A DNA stretch of 51,823 nucleotides from Pseudomonadota bacterium (GTDB lineage: Bacteria > Pseudomonadota > Gammaproteobacteria > Enterobacterales > Enterobacteriaceae): positions 1 through 51,823 of the forward strand of contig JAGTSE010000060.1 in assembly GCA_018261615.1 (NCBI GenBank), in the 5' to 3' direction. Shown piece after piece: positions 32,943 to 41,081 of this stretch. The translations under genes were made by a program, and so were the position numbers. A model generated the notes under the pieces. That model had not been told where the DNA came from. It saw nothing but the letters and a program-made list of their open reading frames with translations, and made no database searches. Each line of letters begins with the position of its first letter. The stretch's first letter is position 1.

Positions 32943-33808
32943 AGCCGCAAAAAAAAGCGATGCTGCTGGGCTGGCTTATGGCGCTTCCCGCGGTTGCACC
33001 GGTCATCATCGTAATGACACTAATTGCGGCGATGGCGATGCTCCAGTCGGTATCCGTGCTGAGCTTTGGTGAGAAAGCGCAGTTCACCTGGCACTACTGG
33101 TCCACTATCCTGAATGATGAACTGCTGTGGCGAGCTACAGCTTACTCATTAAAGATTGGGTTTGTCAGCGCCTTTCTCTCCGTAGCCCTGGCCGTACCGC
33201 TGGCACTCTGGTTGAGAAAGCCGTTTCCGGGTTCATCGGTAATGAGTGTGATGTTAAAGGCGCCGTTAATGATCCACGGTCTGGTCGCAGCCATGCTGTT
33301 TATTAACCTGATCTCCTGGCAGGGATTTATTAACCTCGGCCTGATCAAGCTGGGTATCATTTCGCATCCGTTGCGGATGCAGAATGATCGGTGGGGCGTG
33401 GGCGTGGTCATCCTACAGGCCTGGAAGCAGCTACCGTTTGCACTGTTGATCATTTCCGGAAGCATACGGGGTATTGGCAATGAAATTATGGATGCCGCAC
33501 GTGATTTAGGAGCAGGCATGTGGGCCCGCCTGCGGCAAATTGTTCTGCCATTATCCCTCAGGGCGATACAGATTTCTCTCATTTTGATTTTTATCGGCGC
33601 CCTTGGTGATTTCTCCTTCCAGGTTGTCGCCGGTCCGGTCAGCGACTTTTCGCTTGCGCAATATATGCTTCGTTTCCCTGAACTCAGTGCGCAAGGCTGG
33701 AATCAGGCGGCTGTGGTTGCGGTCATTCTGATGGTCACAGCGCTCTCAGGCGCCATCGTTATTGCCGGTGTGGCAAAACTGGTACAGAAAATCTGCGAGG
33801 ATCGGTGA
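32939..33808 (+). CDS. ABC importer permease 1 (PotB-like)
   Basis: The 289-residue membrane protein has about six helices and the permease signature MDAARDLGAGMWARLRQIVLP (EAA loop; EAA--G pattern visible as DAARDLGA). The N-terminal helix GWLMALPAVAPVIIVMTL is typical of binding-protein-dependent permeases. It overlaps the ATPase gene by four bases and the second permease by one to four bases. With the next gene it forms the transmembrane channel. Confidence 0.9.
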   Translation: MKPQKKAMLLGWLMALPAVAPVIIVMTLIAAMAMLQSVSVLSFGEKAQFTWHYWSTILNDELLWRATAYSLKIGFVSAFLSVALAVPLALWLRKPFPGSSVMSVMLKAPLMIHGLVAAMLFINLISWQGFINLGLIKLGIISHPLRMQNDRWGVGVVILQAWKQLPFALLIISGSIRGIGNEIMDAARDLGAGMWARLRQIVLPLSLRAIQISLILIFIGALGDFSFQVVAGPVSDFSLAQYMLRFPELSAQGWNQAAVVAVILMVTALSGAIVIAGVAKLVQKICEDR

Positions 33809-34644
33809 TGAAAGCTCGCACCTCTTTATCTCCTCTGCGTATTCTCAGCATGATTTTGCTCAGCGCAATATTTATGCTGTGGCTGGTCATCCCGTTAATC
33901 CTGACCATATTATGGTCACTGGTAGATAAGGCGCATCCGTGGGCCTGGCCGGATGCGTTACCGCCTGTGTTATCGCTGGGGCGCTGGGTGGAGGTCTGGA
34001 CCACCACAGCCCTGCCTCAGGCGCTGAAAAACAGCTATCTGCTGGCGGCGTGCGTTTCGGTTTTGACACTGCTGCTGGCTCTGCCTGCCGCATGGGCATT
34101 CGGCAGAATGTCATTTGCAGGAAAAACGCTGCTGCAAAATGCCGTCCTGTTGCCACTGATTGTGCCTGGCTTTGTCATCGCGCTCTTTTTCTCCATGCTT
34201 CTTAATATTGTGGGGATACATGCGCGTTTCTGGGGAATTATCATCGGGCATACCCTGATTCTGATGCCTTATGCGGTGCGCATTCTGACTCTCTCTTTTT
34301 CATTGATCCGTCAGGATACACTCGACGCCGCCCGTGATTTGGGGGCGTCATGGTTAACACAATTTTGGGTCGCCAGTCTACCCACCCTGCGGCCCGGCAT
34401 TTTTGCCACCCTGATCATTGTCTTCACACTCTCGATTGAGGAGTTTGCTATCAGTTTTATCGTTGGTGCGCCGGATTTTATTACTGTGCCGACGATTCTT
34501 TATTCCTATATCGGATATAACTTTATTCGCCCCAACGCCGCTGTGGTTTCCTTAATGCTGGTAGTACCCAATGTCATTCTGATGCTGATCGCGGAAAAGT
34601 TGCTTACGCATAATCCCGTTTCTTCTTTTTCAGGGAAAGGCTGA
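33808..34644 (+). CDS. ABC importer permease 2 (PotC-like)
   Basis: The 278-residue product has six predicted helices and the EAA loop LDAARDLGASWLTQFWVASL. The AWAFGRMSFAGKTLLQNAVLLP block is typical of the second permease of PotBC or AfuB-type systems. The likely start is ATG 33808, overlapping the permease 1 stop by one base; GTG 33805 is an alternative with four-base overlap. The binding protein gene follows after 31 bp. Confidence 0.9.
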   Translation: MKARTSLSPLRILSMILLSAIFMLWLVIPLILTILWSLVDKAHPWAWPDALPPVLSLGRWVEVWTTTALPQALKNSYLLAACVSVLTLLLALPAAWAFGRMSFAGKTLLQNAVLLPLIVPGFVIALFFSMLLNIVGIHARFWGIIIGHTLILMPYAVRILTLSFSLIRQDTLDAARDLGASWLTQFWVASLPTLRPGIFATLIIVFTLSIEEFAISFIVGAPDFITVPTILYSYIGYNFIRPNAAVVSLMLVVPNVILMLIAEKLLTHNPVSSFSGKG

Positions 34645-34675
34645 TTAATTTGATTAACGAAAAACAGGAGCAAAT

Positions 34676-35779
34676 ATGTTCAGGAAAATCGTTGCAGGTT
34701 TATTAATAACATGGTCTGGACTAAGTTTCGCCCAGGATATAAATACGATGAACTGGCCGCAGATTATTGCAGAGGCTAAAAAAGAGGGACAATTAAGCTG
34801 GTTTCAATGGTATTACCAGGATCGTCTGAAAGAACAGGTCAGTCTGTTTGAAAAGAAATACGGAATTAAAGTCACCATCCCGGAGGGGACGCTGGCCGGT
34901 AATATTAATAAGCTTATGGCTGACCGTAATCGTGAAGAAGGGGATATCGATGTTATCTCCATCAATGGCGGCGGATTTGATACCGTTGCGCCACAGCAGA
35001 CGCTTTTCGGCCCTATCAGGCGGTTACTGCCTGACAGCAACACGCTGAATTACAGCATTGAGGGCACCGACAGCAAAGGCTACAGCGTCGCTTTCTGGGG
35101 AAATCAGACCGGTCTGGCCTATGACTCACGCCGGCTCAAAGCGAGTGAGGTCCCACGTTCGCTACCCCAGTTGGAACGCTTTCTGGCTGCCCATCCGCAG
35201 GAGTTTGGTTTCAACGTGGAAAACGGCGGCTCCGGTCCGGCGTTCATTGAATCAGTGATGCGCAAACTGGTACCGAATTTCGATTTCACAAAAGGAGATG
35301 CAGAGGTTAAAAAACTGGCCGACCTTGCTCCCGCCTGGCGCTGGTTTAAAAAATACCGCCCGGATTATGTTATTACGGCCTCGAATGCGGACAGTGTGAC
35401 ACGGCTTGTAAGCGGAGAGTTTTTGCTGGTACCGGCGTGGGAAGACTATCTGGTTGGTCTGCAACACCATGGCGAAGTACCGGATTCAATCAAACTCTAT
35501 ATTCCGGACTTTGGCATGCCCGGCGGCGGCAACATGGTTGCGATTCCACGCAACGCGCCGCACAAAGCGGCGGCCCTGTTGTTTATCCACTGGCTGACTG
35601 CTCCCGATACGCAACAACAGCTGCAGCAAGTTTATGCCATTACACCACAGAATAAGGATGACAACCGGCAAGCCGGCCTTATCGGGTCTGCGGAGCGCGC
35701 CCATGCGACGACGTTCATGCCTAAGCCGCTCGGTGATGAGGTCAGAAACGAATTTTCCAGTCAGGTTTTACTTAAGTAA
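34676..35779 (+). CDS. Periplasmic solute-binding protein of the island ABC importer
   Basis: The 367-residue protein starts with a signal peptide (KIVAGLLITWSGLSFA, cleavage predicted before QDINT) and has the mixed-fold family 1/8 solute-binding organisation (WFQWYYQDRLKEQVSLFEKK at the N-lobe, FWGNQTGLAYDSRRL in the hinge, and PAWEDYL). Similar proteins bind iron, thiamine, 2-aminoethylphosphonate or sugar phosphates. No lipobox cysteine is present, so it is soluble in the periplasm. GGAG precedes the ATG. It captures the substrate; what it binds cannot be read from sequence, but the accompanying phosphodiesterase and phosphatase point to a phosphodiester. Confidence 0.87.
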   Translation: MFRKIVAGLLITWSGLSFAQDINTMNWPQIIAEAKKEGQLSWFQWYYQDRLKEQVSLFEKKYGIKVTIPEGTLAGNINKLMADRNREEGDIDVISINGGGFDTVAPQQTLFGPIRRLLPDSNTLNYSIEGTDSKGYSVAFWGNQTGLAYDSRRLKASEVPRSLPQLERFLAAHPQEFGFNVENGGSGPAFIESVMRKLVPNFDFTKGDAEVKKLADLAPAWRWFKKYRPDYVITASNADSVTRLVSGEFLLVPAWEDYLVGLQHHGEVPDSIKLYIPDFGMPGGGNMVAIPRNAPHKAAALLFIHWLTAPDTQQQLQQVYAITPQNKDDNRQAGLIGSAERAHATTFMPKPLGDEVRNEFSSQVLLK

Positions 35780-35810
35780 AGAACATTGTGCAAACAGGAT
35801 GAAACAGATA

Positions 35811-36566
35811 ATGCCGAAGAATCAAAGTGAAATGCCGTCCCCGCGGATTGTAAACTCCAGGCTGATTGCCCATCGCGGCGCGCCACTGCTGGCGCCGGAA
35901 AATACGCTGCCCTCCTTTCAGGCAGCGGTCGATAAAGGAGCAACCTGGATTGAAGTGGATGTAAAGCTGACGCGCGATATGCACCCGGTTATTATTCATG
36001 ATGATGCCGTTAACCGCACCACCAGCGGCAAAGGCTATGTCGCTAATCTGACGCTGCAGGAAATCCGGGCGCTTGATGCCGGCATCGCGTACGGTCATAT
36101 CTTTAAAGGGGTCAAAATTCCGACGCTGGCAGAAACCATTGGCTTTGTGCTGGATAAAGGAATCGGCCTGCAGCTCGAGCTTAAACCGACGTCGGGTCAG
36201 GAGACCGAAACGGCGGAGATTGCACTTCATCAGCTTAAATCTTTGTGGCCAGCGAATAATAATAGTCTGTTTATAAGCAGTTTTTCCGAACGATCGTTAC
36301 AGATTGCGGAAAACATCCTGCCTGACGTTGCTCGCTGCCTTGCGGTGTGTGTTCCTCCTGAGGATCCGGCAGAACTACTGGAAAGAACCGGATGCCAGAT
36401 TCTGCATTTCCTGGCGGATTTTGCCACCGACAATAATATTAAGCGGCTGGCCGATTCCGGAATTGAGTTTGCGATTGCAACGGTCAACGATCCTGTCGCA
36501 GCACGTCGGTATATTGACATGGGGGCACAAACTATTTTGAGTGATATTCCCGATCTGGAATTTTAA
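35811..36566 (+). CDS. Glycerophosphodiester phosphodiesterase family enzyme (UgpQ-like)
   Basis: The 251-residue GDPD-domain protein carries AHRG (20-23), PENT (29-32), EVDV (48-51) and IHDD (62-65), the conserved active site with the catalytic histidines and metal-binding acids, plus LELKP. It has no signal peptide, so it acts in the cytosol like UgpQ (247 aa). It hydrolyses an imported phosphodiester to an alcohol and a phosphomonoester. I favour ATG 35811 because AGGA is suitably spaced; ATG 35799 would have the Shine-Dalgarno inside the start. It lies 31 bp after the binding protein in the same operon. AccF of agrocinopine catabolism belongs to the same family. Confidence 0.88.
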   Translation: MPKNQSEMPSPRIVNSRLIAHRGAPLLAPENTLPSFQAAVDKGATWIEVDVKLTRDMHPVIIHDDAVNRTTSGKGYVANLTLQEIRALDAGIAYGHIFKGVKIPTLAETIGFVLDKGIGLQLELKPTSGQETETAEIALHQLKSLWPANNNSLFISSFSERSLQIAENILPDVARCLAVCVPPEDPAELLERTGCQILHFLADFATDNNIKRLADSGIEFAIATVNDPVAARRYIDMGAQTILSDIPDLEF

Positions 36567-36758
36567 TAACCATTATTCCTTATAATTTTATTATTCAAAG
36601 ATAATTATATAATTACGCCAGTTATGCGATGGTTATTCATTTCATGGCTGGCAAGCTTTTATTTAAATAATGAAGGTAGCGACTCATACAGAAACGGTAA
36701 TGAAACACCGGTTATGAGTTTTTTGCACTGTGTTGTTAATATCAAAGGGTATATAAAG

Positions 36759-37838
36759 ATGCGATTGAATTTAAATAAAGCACTGCAGTGTTCATTTGTC
36801 TTTATTTTTTCCAGCCAGGCCTATTCAGCGGAAATATATAATAAAGATGGCAATCAACTGGACCTCTACGGAAAAGTCGATGCCCGCCACGTCTTTTCTG
36901 ATAATGCCAGCGAAAATGGTGATAACACATACTCCCGACTGGGTTTTAAGGGGCAGACCCAGATTAGCGATACCCTGACCGGCTATGGCCAGTGGGAGTA
37001 CAACTTCCAGAGCAATCACAGCGAGGGGGGAAGCGATGCTCAAACAGGCAACGCCACCCGTCTGGGCTTTGTCGGGCTCAATATAACGGACATCGGCTCC
37101 TTCGATTATGGACGGAACCTTGGCGCACTTTATACGGCTCTATCTTTCACCGATATGGCACCCATTTACGGCTCCGGTACGATGTCCAGTAATGATAACT
37201 TTATGTCAAAACGCGCAACGGGAGTGGCAAGCTGGCATTCACCCGACTGGGGTGGTCTGAAACTGACCCTGCAGTATCAGGGTAAAAATGATCGCAGTCA
37301 GGCAAAACTGGCTAATGGTGACGGTTATAGTGCAGGTTTTACGTACGATATTGCTGATGGGTTGTCTTTTGCTGCTTCTGGTATGAAAGCAAACCGCACT
37401 CTACAACAGAAGGCTGATGGTCAGGGCAGCGATGTGACCGCATGGGCGTCCGCACTGAAATATGATGCGAACCAAATCTATCTGGCGGCGATGTATGGCG
37501 AAGCAAACAGGGTTACCGCCTATGGGCAACAGTCACAGTTTGCGGACAAAACACGTAACGTGGAAGTTATCGCACAATATCAGTTCCTGAATGGTTTGCG
37601 TCCGTCTCTGGGATTTGTCATGCAGCGTGGAAATAATCTGCAAAATACTGATACGGCATCGGGCGTTAATCAGACGCTGCAGAAATATATTGAGATTGGT
37701 ACGTATTATTATTTCAACAAAAACATGCTGATCTGTCTGGACTACAAAATTAACCTGCTCAGCGACAATGCGTTCACAAAGTCAGCCGCTCTGAGTACTA
37801 AAGATAGTATTGGAATGGGCATTACCTATCAGTTCTGA
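36759..37838 (+). CDS. General porin of the OmpC/OmpF/PhoE family
   Basis: The 359-residue protein begins with a signal peptide (24 residues, cleaved after AYSA) and then EIYNKDGNQLDLYGKVDARH, the standard first strand of enterobacterial trimeric porins. It ends with ITYQF, the C-terminal aromatic signal for outer-membrane insertion. The eyelet loop 3 region is around FGYGRNLG-type FDYGRNLGALYTALSF. It is shorter and diverged from OmpC, so it is probably substrate-adapted. It lies 192 bp after the GDPD gene, with a tgcgat motif near 36626 resembling the operator core. In context it is likely the outer-membrane route for the island's substrate. Confidence 0.9.
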   Translation: MRLNLNKALQCSFVFIFSSQAYSAEIYNKDGNQLDLYGKVDARHVFSDNASENGDNTYSRLGFKGQTQISDTLTGYGQWEYNFQSNHSEGGSDAQTGNATRLGFVGLNITDIGSFDYGRNLGALYTALSFTDMAPIYGSGTMSSNDNFMSKRATGVASWHSPDWGGLKLTLQYQGKNDRSQAKLANGDGYSAGFTYDIADGLSFAASGMKANRTLQQKADGQGSDVTAWASALKYDANQIYLAAMYGEANRVTAYGQQSQFADKTRNVEVIAQYQFLNGLRPSLGFVMQRGNNLQNTDTASGVNQTLQKYIEIGTYYYFNKNMLICLDYKINLLSDNAFTKSAALSTKDSIGMGITYQF

Positions 37839-37903
37839 TGTGTATCACCCGGCCATTCCCTCAGTGTTAAATAATTGACATTTAAAGAGGCTGATAACAG
37901 ACC

Positions 37904-38070
37904 TATACGATAAATAATTCGAGTTGCATGACAAAACGGTTAACCGTTTCGATAAATCTGTCAGGAACAGATTTAAACGTCGCCAGGCGACGGTCCGTAA
38001 GGGCGAGTCTCATGGATGAGACGAGTCACTCAGGATCAACACCCATACAACCTGAATTATGACGATTATA
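37904..38070. repeat. Diverged third copy of the interspersed repeat
   Basis: Both ends match the copy at 19833: tatacgataaataattcgag on the left and cctgaattatgacgattat on the right. Internal hairpins differ in sequence but keep their position (taaccgtttcg; gatctgtcaggaacagatt). It lies inside the island, 65 bp past the porin. Confidence 0.75.
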
Positions 38071-38095
38071 TATTAGATATTGTGCTCGCATTTTC

Positions 38096-38124
38096 GCCGG
38101 GGTAAGGCTGACGCCTTATCCGGC
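38096..38124. repeat. REP-like palindromic element
   Basis: GCCGGGGTAAGGC and GCCTTATCCGGC form an imperfect stem with a short loop, resembling enterobacterial REP units. It follows the repeat copy within 26 bp. Confidence 0.65.
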
Positions 38125-38602
38125 TCATAAAACATCATGTTATGAATTTCACCCAGGACCGTGCAAGCGACGCGCAGCCGGGAAATTCCGGCAAAGCGCA
38201 CTTTGACAGTAATCGGCGACTGATAACCGTCAGCCTCTTACATTTTAAGCAGGTTATGACTTTCAGGCAGTACAGCGCCCTGACGAAGCAATGAAATGAT
38301 GCTGCTTCCCTTGACTGTCACTGCGGCATGTTCTGTTGCGAAAGAAATATATCTTCTCTTAAACCTAAATAGTTCGGCTAAATGACAGATATCCGGGTCA
38401 AGGTCATATAAGCTACGGTACTAAAACAGACCTGAATTAATTCTGGAAATTTACCATAAGGTGATCATACGATGATCAAGCGTATCTTCCATTCATTTGT
38501 ATGCTCTCCTTGTGACTGAAATTGGTGGTCATTTTGGTGGCCTTGACAGGTTGAACTTCCAGGTTTAGCTTGCTTATTAGCCAATTACTGGCTAAGGCGA
38601 TC
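38125..38602. other. Gene-free right end of the island
   Basis: No convincing open reading frame is present in this 478-bp stretch. It is AT-rich and may be decayed mobile DNA. It ends at the right attachment repeat. Confidence 0.5.
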
Positions 38603-38624
38603 CCAGTCAGAGGAGCCAAATTTA
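38603..38624. repeat. attR: right 22-bp direct repeat of the island
   Basis: This is an exact copy of 28836-28857, the tRNA-Asn 3' end, with no tRNA body in front of it. A hairpin with a T tail follows at 38627, as expected if the native tRNA terminator was pushed to the far side of the insertion. Confidence 0.88.
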
Positions 38625-38626
38625 AG

Positions 38627-38652
38627 AAGCCTGCTTTCGAGCGGGCTTTTTG
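38627..38652 (+). terminator. Displaced tRNA-Asn terminator
   Basis: aagcctgc/gcgggctt forms a stem with one mismatch, followed by ttttgctttt. Its position directly after attR suggests that it was originally the terminator of the tRNA-Asn gene at 28776. Confidence 0.7.
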
Positions 38653-38924
38653 CTTTTCACGCTTCTTTACGAATCCTGTGTGATTCGGATTCGCTAAGTT
38701 AGCGTGAAAAATCTCCCCGACTGATTCGCTGCGCCAGTCGCTTCATTTCCCGTTCCAGGATCCCCATACATTCCCCTTTCATGAATACCGTAAACCCATC
38801 CCCAAAAAACCAACGCCGATACAGTGCAGTTTTACGGCCACGCGACAGCAAAACCTGATGGCAATGCAGCCCGCAGTCCGTTATACAGAGGGGGCTGACG
38901 CTCCGGTTCAGGGAGCGTCAGTGT
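38653..38924. other. Second att-arm-like sequence and hairpin
   Basis: 38653-38755 resembles the left arm of the island (28866-28955), sharing agttag-gtgaaaa-tct-cccga and catttccc blocks. A strong hairpin at 38895-38915 (ctgacgctcc/gggagcgtcag) follows the higA stop on the minus strand. No gene is seen. Confidence 0.5.
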
Positions 38925-39227
38925 TTACACTACAAATCCGTAGTGAGAACCATCCGGCAGTTCAATATCGAGGCGTAGCTTGCCGCCAGTCGCTTCAACG
39001 TAGCGTTTCAGCGTGGAAAGCTTCAGGTCGCGCCCCGGTTTTTCCATTCCTGCAACGGTAGGTTGCCTGATGCCCAGCGCCTGCGCCATTTCAACCTGCG
39101 TTTTCTGTACTTTCTCGCGCAGTTCGGCAAGGTGAATGTTGAGCAGGATGTCCGTCGCCATCGCCTGAGCTTCAGCCACGACTTCAGGTTTTTCATCCGC
39201 AATAAGCTGTTCCAGCGTTCTGCCCAT
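38925..39227 (-). CDS. HigA-type antitoxin, Xre helix-turn-helix
   Basis: The 100-residue protein has a C-terminal Xre helix-turn-helix (about residues 40-75: VEMAQALGIRQPTVAGMEK) and ends with a short beta-rich tail. It lies four bases downstream of the toxin gene, so the order is toxin then antitoxin, as in higBA systems. It should neutralise HigB and, with it, repress the shared promoter. No other gene is downstream on this strand before the island boundary. Confidence 0.83.
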   Translation of the reverse strand: MGRTLEQLIADEKPEVVAEAQAMATDILLNIHLAELREKVQKTQVEMAQALGIRQPTVAGMEKPGRDLKLSTLKRYVEATGGKLRLDIELPDGSHYGFVV

Positions 39228-39231
39228 CGCG

Positions 39232-39585
39232 TTACTCCTTCTCTTTTATTGTGTTCAGCCAGCTCGTGAATTCCCGGTCTGCAACCGGGAGCACCTCATC
39301 GTAAAAACGTTTTTCATTGCCGACCTTATTTCCGGCACAAAGTACAATGCCGGTACGTGTTGGATCAAAAACGAAAAATGCCCGTATCGGATCGCCCCGG
39401 CTCTGAATGCGCAACTCTTTCATGTTGCTAAAGCGGGAGCCTCTCAGCGTATCGGCATAAGGTCTGGACAAACCCGGCCCCTTTTCCCGCAGGACCAACA
39501 AGGCTGCAAGTACGCTGGCCCGATCGGTATCATTGAGCGAGGAAAACCAGTGATCAAACGTATCCGTTGTTTTAATCGTCCACAC
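39232..39585 (-). CDS. HigB-type toxin, RelE superfamily
   Basis: The 117-residue RelE/HigB-like product opens with TIKTTDTFDHWFSSLNDTDR and has LREKGPGLSRPYADTLRGSR and RIQSRGDPIRAFFVFDPTR, typical of the Gp49/HigB mRNA interferase family, ending GNKVGNEKRFYDEVLPVAD. Such toxins cut mRNA on the ribosome. The start is GTG 39585 behind AGGAG. A promoter (TTTACA and TATATT on the minus strand at 39598-39627) with repeated tataggt motifs precedes it, consistent with autorepression by the complex. It stabilises the flank of the tRNA hotspot. Confidence 0.85.
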   Translation of the reverse strand: MWTIKTTDTFDHWFSSLNDTDRASVLAALLVLREKGPGLSRPYADTLRGSRFSNMKELRIQSRGDPIRAFFVFDPTRTGIVLCAGNKVGNEKRFYDEVLPVADREFTSWLNTIKEKE

Positions 39586-39597
39586 GGGATCTCCTGA

Positions 39598-39632
39598 ATA
39601 ATATAGGTTAAATACTATATAGGTGTAAAGCT
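39598..39632 (-). promoter_or_regulatory. Promoter/operator of the HigBA-like pair
   Basis: Minus-strand TTTACA and TATATT are 18 bp apart, and tataggttaaa and tataggtgtaa form a direct repeat between them, a plausible binding site for the antitoxin or the complex. Confidence 0.5.
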
Positions 39633-39638
39633 ATAAAA

Positions 39639-39785
39639 ATGATTATGAAACGATGGAATGAGGGATTCATTCGTCGTTACTGCAAAGCTGAAGATGCATT
39701 CGGGTATTTCAGTGAATGGCATGCACGGCATTCACCGTTTTACGACCTATGCCGAAGAACCAGTCCAGGTATTGACGCAATGTGA
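39639..39785 (+). CDS. Small open reading frame of unknown function
   Basis: Forty-eight codons starting ATG 39639 encode a basic, aromatic-rich peptide (MIMKRWNEGFIRRYCK, then FGYFSEWHARHSPFYDL). There is no obvious ribosome-binding site, and the start lies beside the higBA promoter, so it may be a remnant and not a gene. I do not recognise it. Confidence 0.2.
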   Translation: MIMKRWNEGFIRRYCKAEDAFGYFSEWHARHSPFYDLCRRTSPGIDAM

Positions 39786-40027
39786 AGAGTGACCTTAACT
39801 GCAACGCAGTCCGACATTTTCAAAGGTTGCGCAATTTTTCGCTCTGCCAACCTTCTGTCGCTGTTTACGATCACCTTTAATACGATGGCAGTTACACAGA
39901 ATTATTTATCCGGCCCTGGGTTATCCGTGCTCCGCTTAAAGATTCATCGCCTGCTGCCGATAAACTTTGTGCAGTTATATTCACAACTGTTCTTTGGTTG
40001 TTTTTTCTACAACACAGGATGATCGAA
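39786..40027. other. Gene-free stretch before the YjfB-like gene
   Basis: I see no supported gene or regulatory signal in this 242-bp segment apart from an AT-rich region likely to contain the promoter of the YjfB-like gene. Confidence 0.45.
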
Positions 40028-40216
40028 ATGGACCCGATACAAATTGCCTCTCTGGCCAGCAGCCTGGACTCCTATCAGCTTGATGGGCAGGTCAGTACGC
40101 TGGTGCTCAAAAAGGCGCTGGATGCTCAGAAGTCAATGGCTTCCGATATTATTCAGCAGATCCCTCAGTTACCGTCCAACCCGGCAATTGGTCGTAATAT
40201 CAATACGACGGCCTAG
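40028..40216 (+). CDS. YjfB-like putative motility protein
   Basis: The 62-residue product (MDPIQIASLASSLDSYQL, VSTLVLKKALDAQKSMASDI, IIQQIPQLPS) resembles the YjfB_motility family, small proteins found near flagellar genes in many bacteria, of undefined function. Predicted as helical and cytosolic. The start at ATG 40028 begins the conserved part; the frame is open to 39998. A good terminator follows at 40277, so the gene is monocistronic. No flagellar genes are in the window. Confidence 0.65.
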   Translation: MDPIQIASLASSLDSYQLDGQVSTLVLKKALDAQKSMASDIIQQIPQLPSNPAIGRNINTTA

Positions 40217-40276
40217 TCCGGTCTACCCACGGGCGCGAAAGGGAAGCCACTACGCCTGTCGGTAACATACCTCTGC

Positions 40277-40303
40277 AAGGCCCGCGATTTTGCGGGCCTT
40301 TTT
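40277..40303 (+). terminator. Terminator after the YjfB-like gene
   Basis: The 9-bp stem aaggcccgc/gcgggcctt with a short loop is followed by TTTTT. Confidence 0.85.
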
Positions 40304-40354
40304 CATGCTCTTAGCTTGCTTAGCATTGATAATCGGCGTAGCCTGTAGCGAATT

Positions 40355-40370
40355 AAAACCTATCGGTCTA
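40355..40370. promoter_or_regulatory. Candidate operator of acuR (NemR-box-like)
   Basis: AAAACCTATCGGTCTA matches the NemR-type palindrome TAGACC-N4-GGTCTA at 12 of 16 positions, and lies five bases before the acuR start. It would place the repressor over the translation start region, consistent with autorepression. Confidence 0.5.
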
Positions 40371-40374
40371 AATT

Positions 40375-41019
40375 ATGAGTAACGAAACAGCAGCGCTGGC
40401 AAAACCCCGTCGCGGGCGGCCGCCAAAGGTAGAACGCGACTTCACGGATACCCGCCAGGAGTTGATTCGTTCCGGTCTCGAAGTGATCACCGAAACCGGC
40501 TATTTAGCGGCCGGAATTGAAGCGGTGATCAAAAACATCGCCGTACCAAAGGGCTCGTTCTACCACTGCTTCAAGAGCAAGCAGGAATTCGGTATGGCGG
40601 TGATCGACGCCTATGGCTGTTTTTTCGCGCATAAACTCGACAAATTTTTACTCGATACGCAACACGCCCCGCTGCAACGGATAGAGGCCTTTGTGCTGCA
40701 TGCCGGTCAGGGGATGACGAAATACGATTTCCGCCGCGGCTGCCTGGTCGGCAACCTGCTCCAGGAAACACCGCTTTTACCGGAAACCTTCCCCGAACGC
40801 CTGCGGGCGATCCTCAACGCATGGGAAAGCCGTGTCGCAGCCTGCCTGGACGAGGCAAAACTGCGCGGCGAGTTGGCGACAGACGTACCGCCCAGCGAAC
40901 TGGCGCGCCAGTTCTGGTCCGGTTGGGAAGGCGCAGTGATGCGCGCCAAACTGTTCCGCTCGGTAGATCCCCTCAACCAATTCTGGGCGTTCTTCCGGCA
41001 CAGTATTACAGCGAAATAA
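40375..41019 (+). CDS. acuR: TetR-family repressor AcuR
   Basis: The 214-residue TetR protein has the winged N-terminal helix-turn-helix (KNIAVPKGSFYHCFKSKQEF) and the AcuR-typical block FRRGCLVGNLLQE with its conserved cysteine, and WSGWEGAVMRAKL. AcuR responds to acrylate and related electrophiles and represses acuI in proteobacteria. The cysteine also resembles the redox-sensing position of NemR. acuI follows 62 bp downstream. A candidate operator overlaps the start region. Confidence 0.85.
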   Translation: MSNETAALAKPRRGRPPKVERDFTDTRQELIRSGLEVITETGYLAAGIEAVIKNIAVPKGSFYHCFKSKQEFGMAVIDAYGCFFAHKLDKFLLDTQHAPLQRIEAFVLHAGQGMTKYDFRRGCLVGNLLQETPLLPETFPERLRAILNAWESRVAACLDEAKLRGELATDVPPSELARQFWSGWEGAVMRAKLFRSVDPLNQFWAFFRHSITAK

Positions 41020-41081
41020 CACCTGCACAGGACGGCAAAACTGCCGAATAATCAACGTTATCCGACGAGGAAAACGCAGTC

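Noticed and set aside
38603..38624. A third tRNA-Asn gene
   Set aside because: Only the 3' 16 bases of the tRNA are present; acceptor 5' half, D-arm and anticodon are missing, so it is an attachment-site duplicate.
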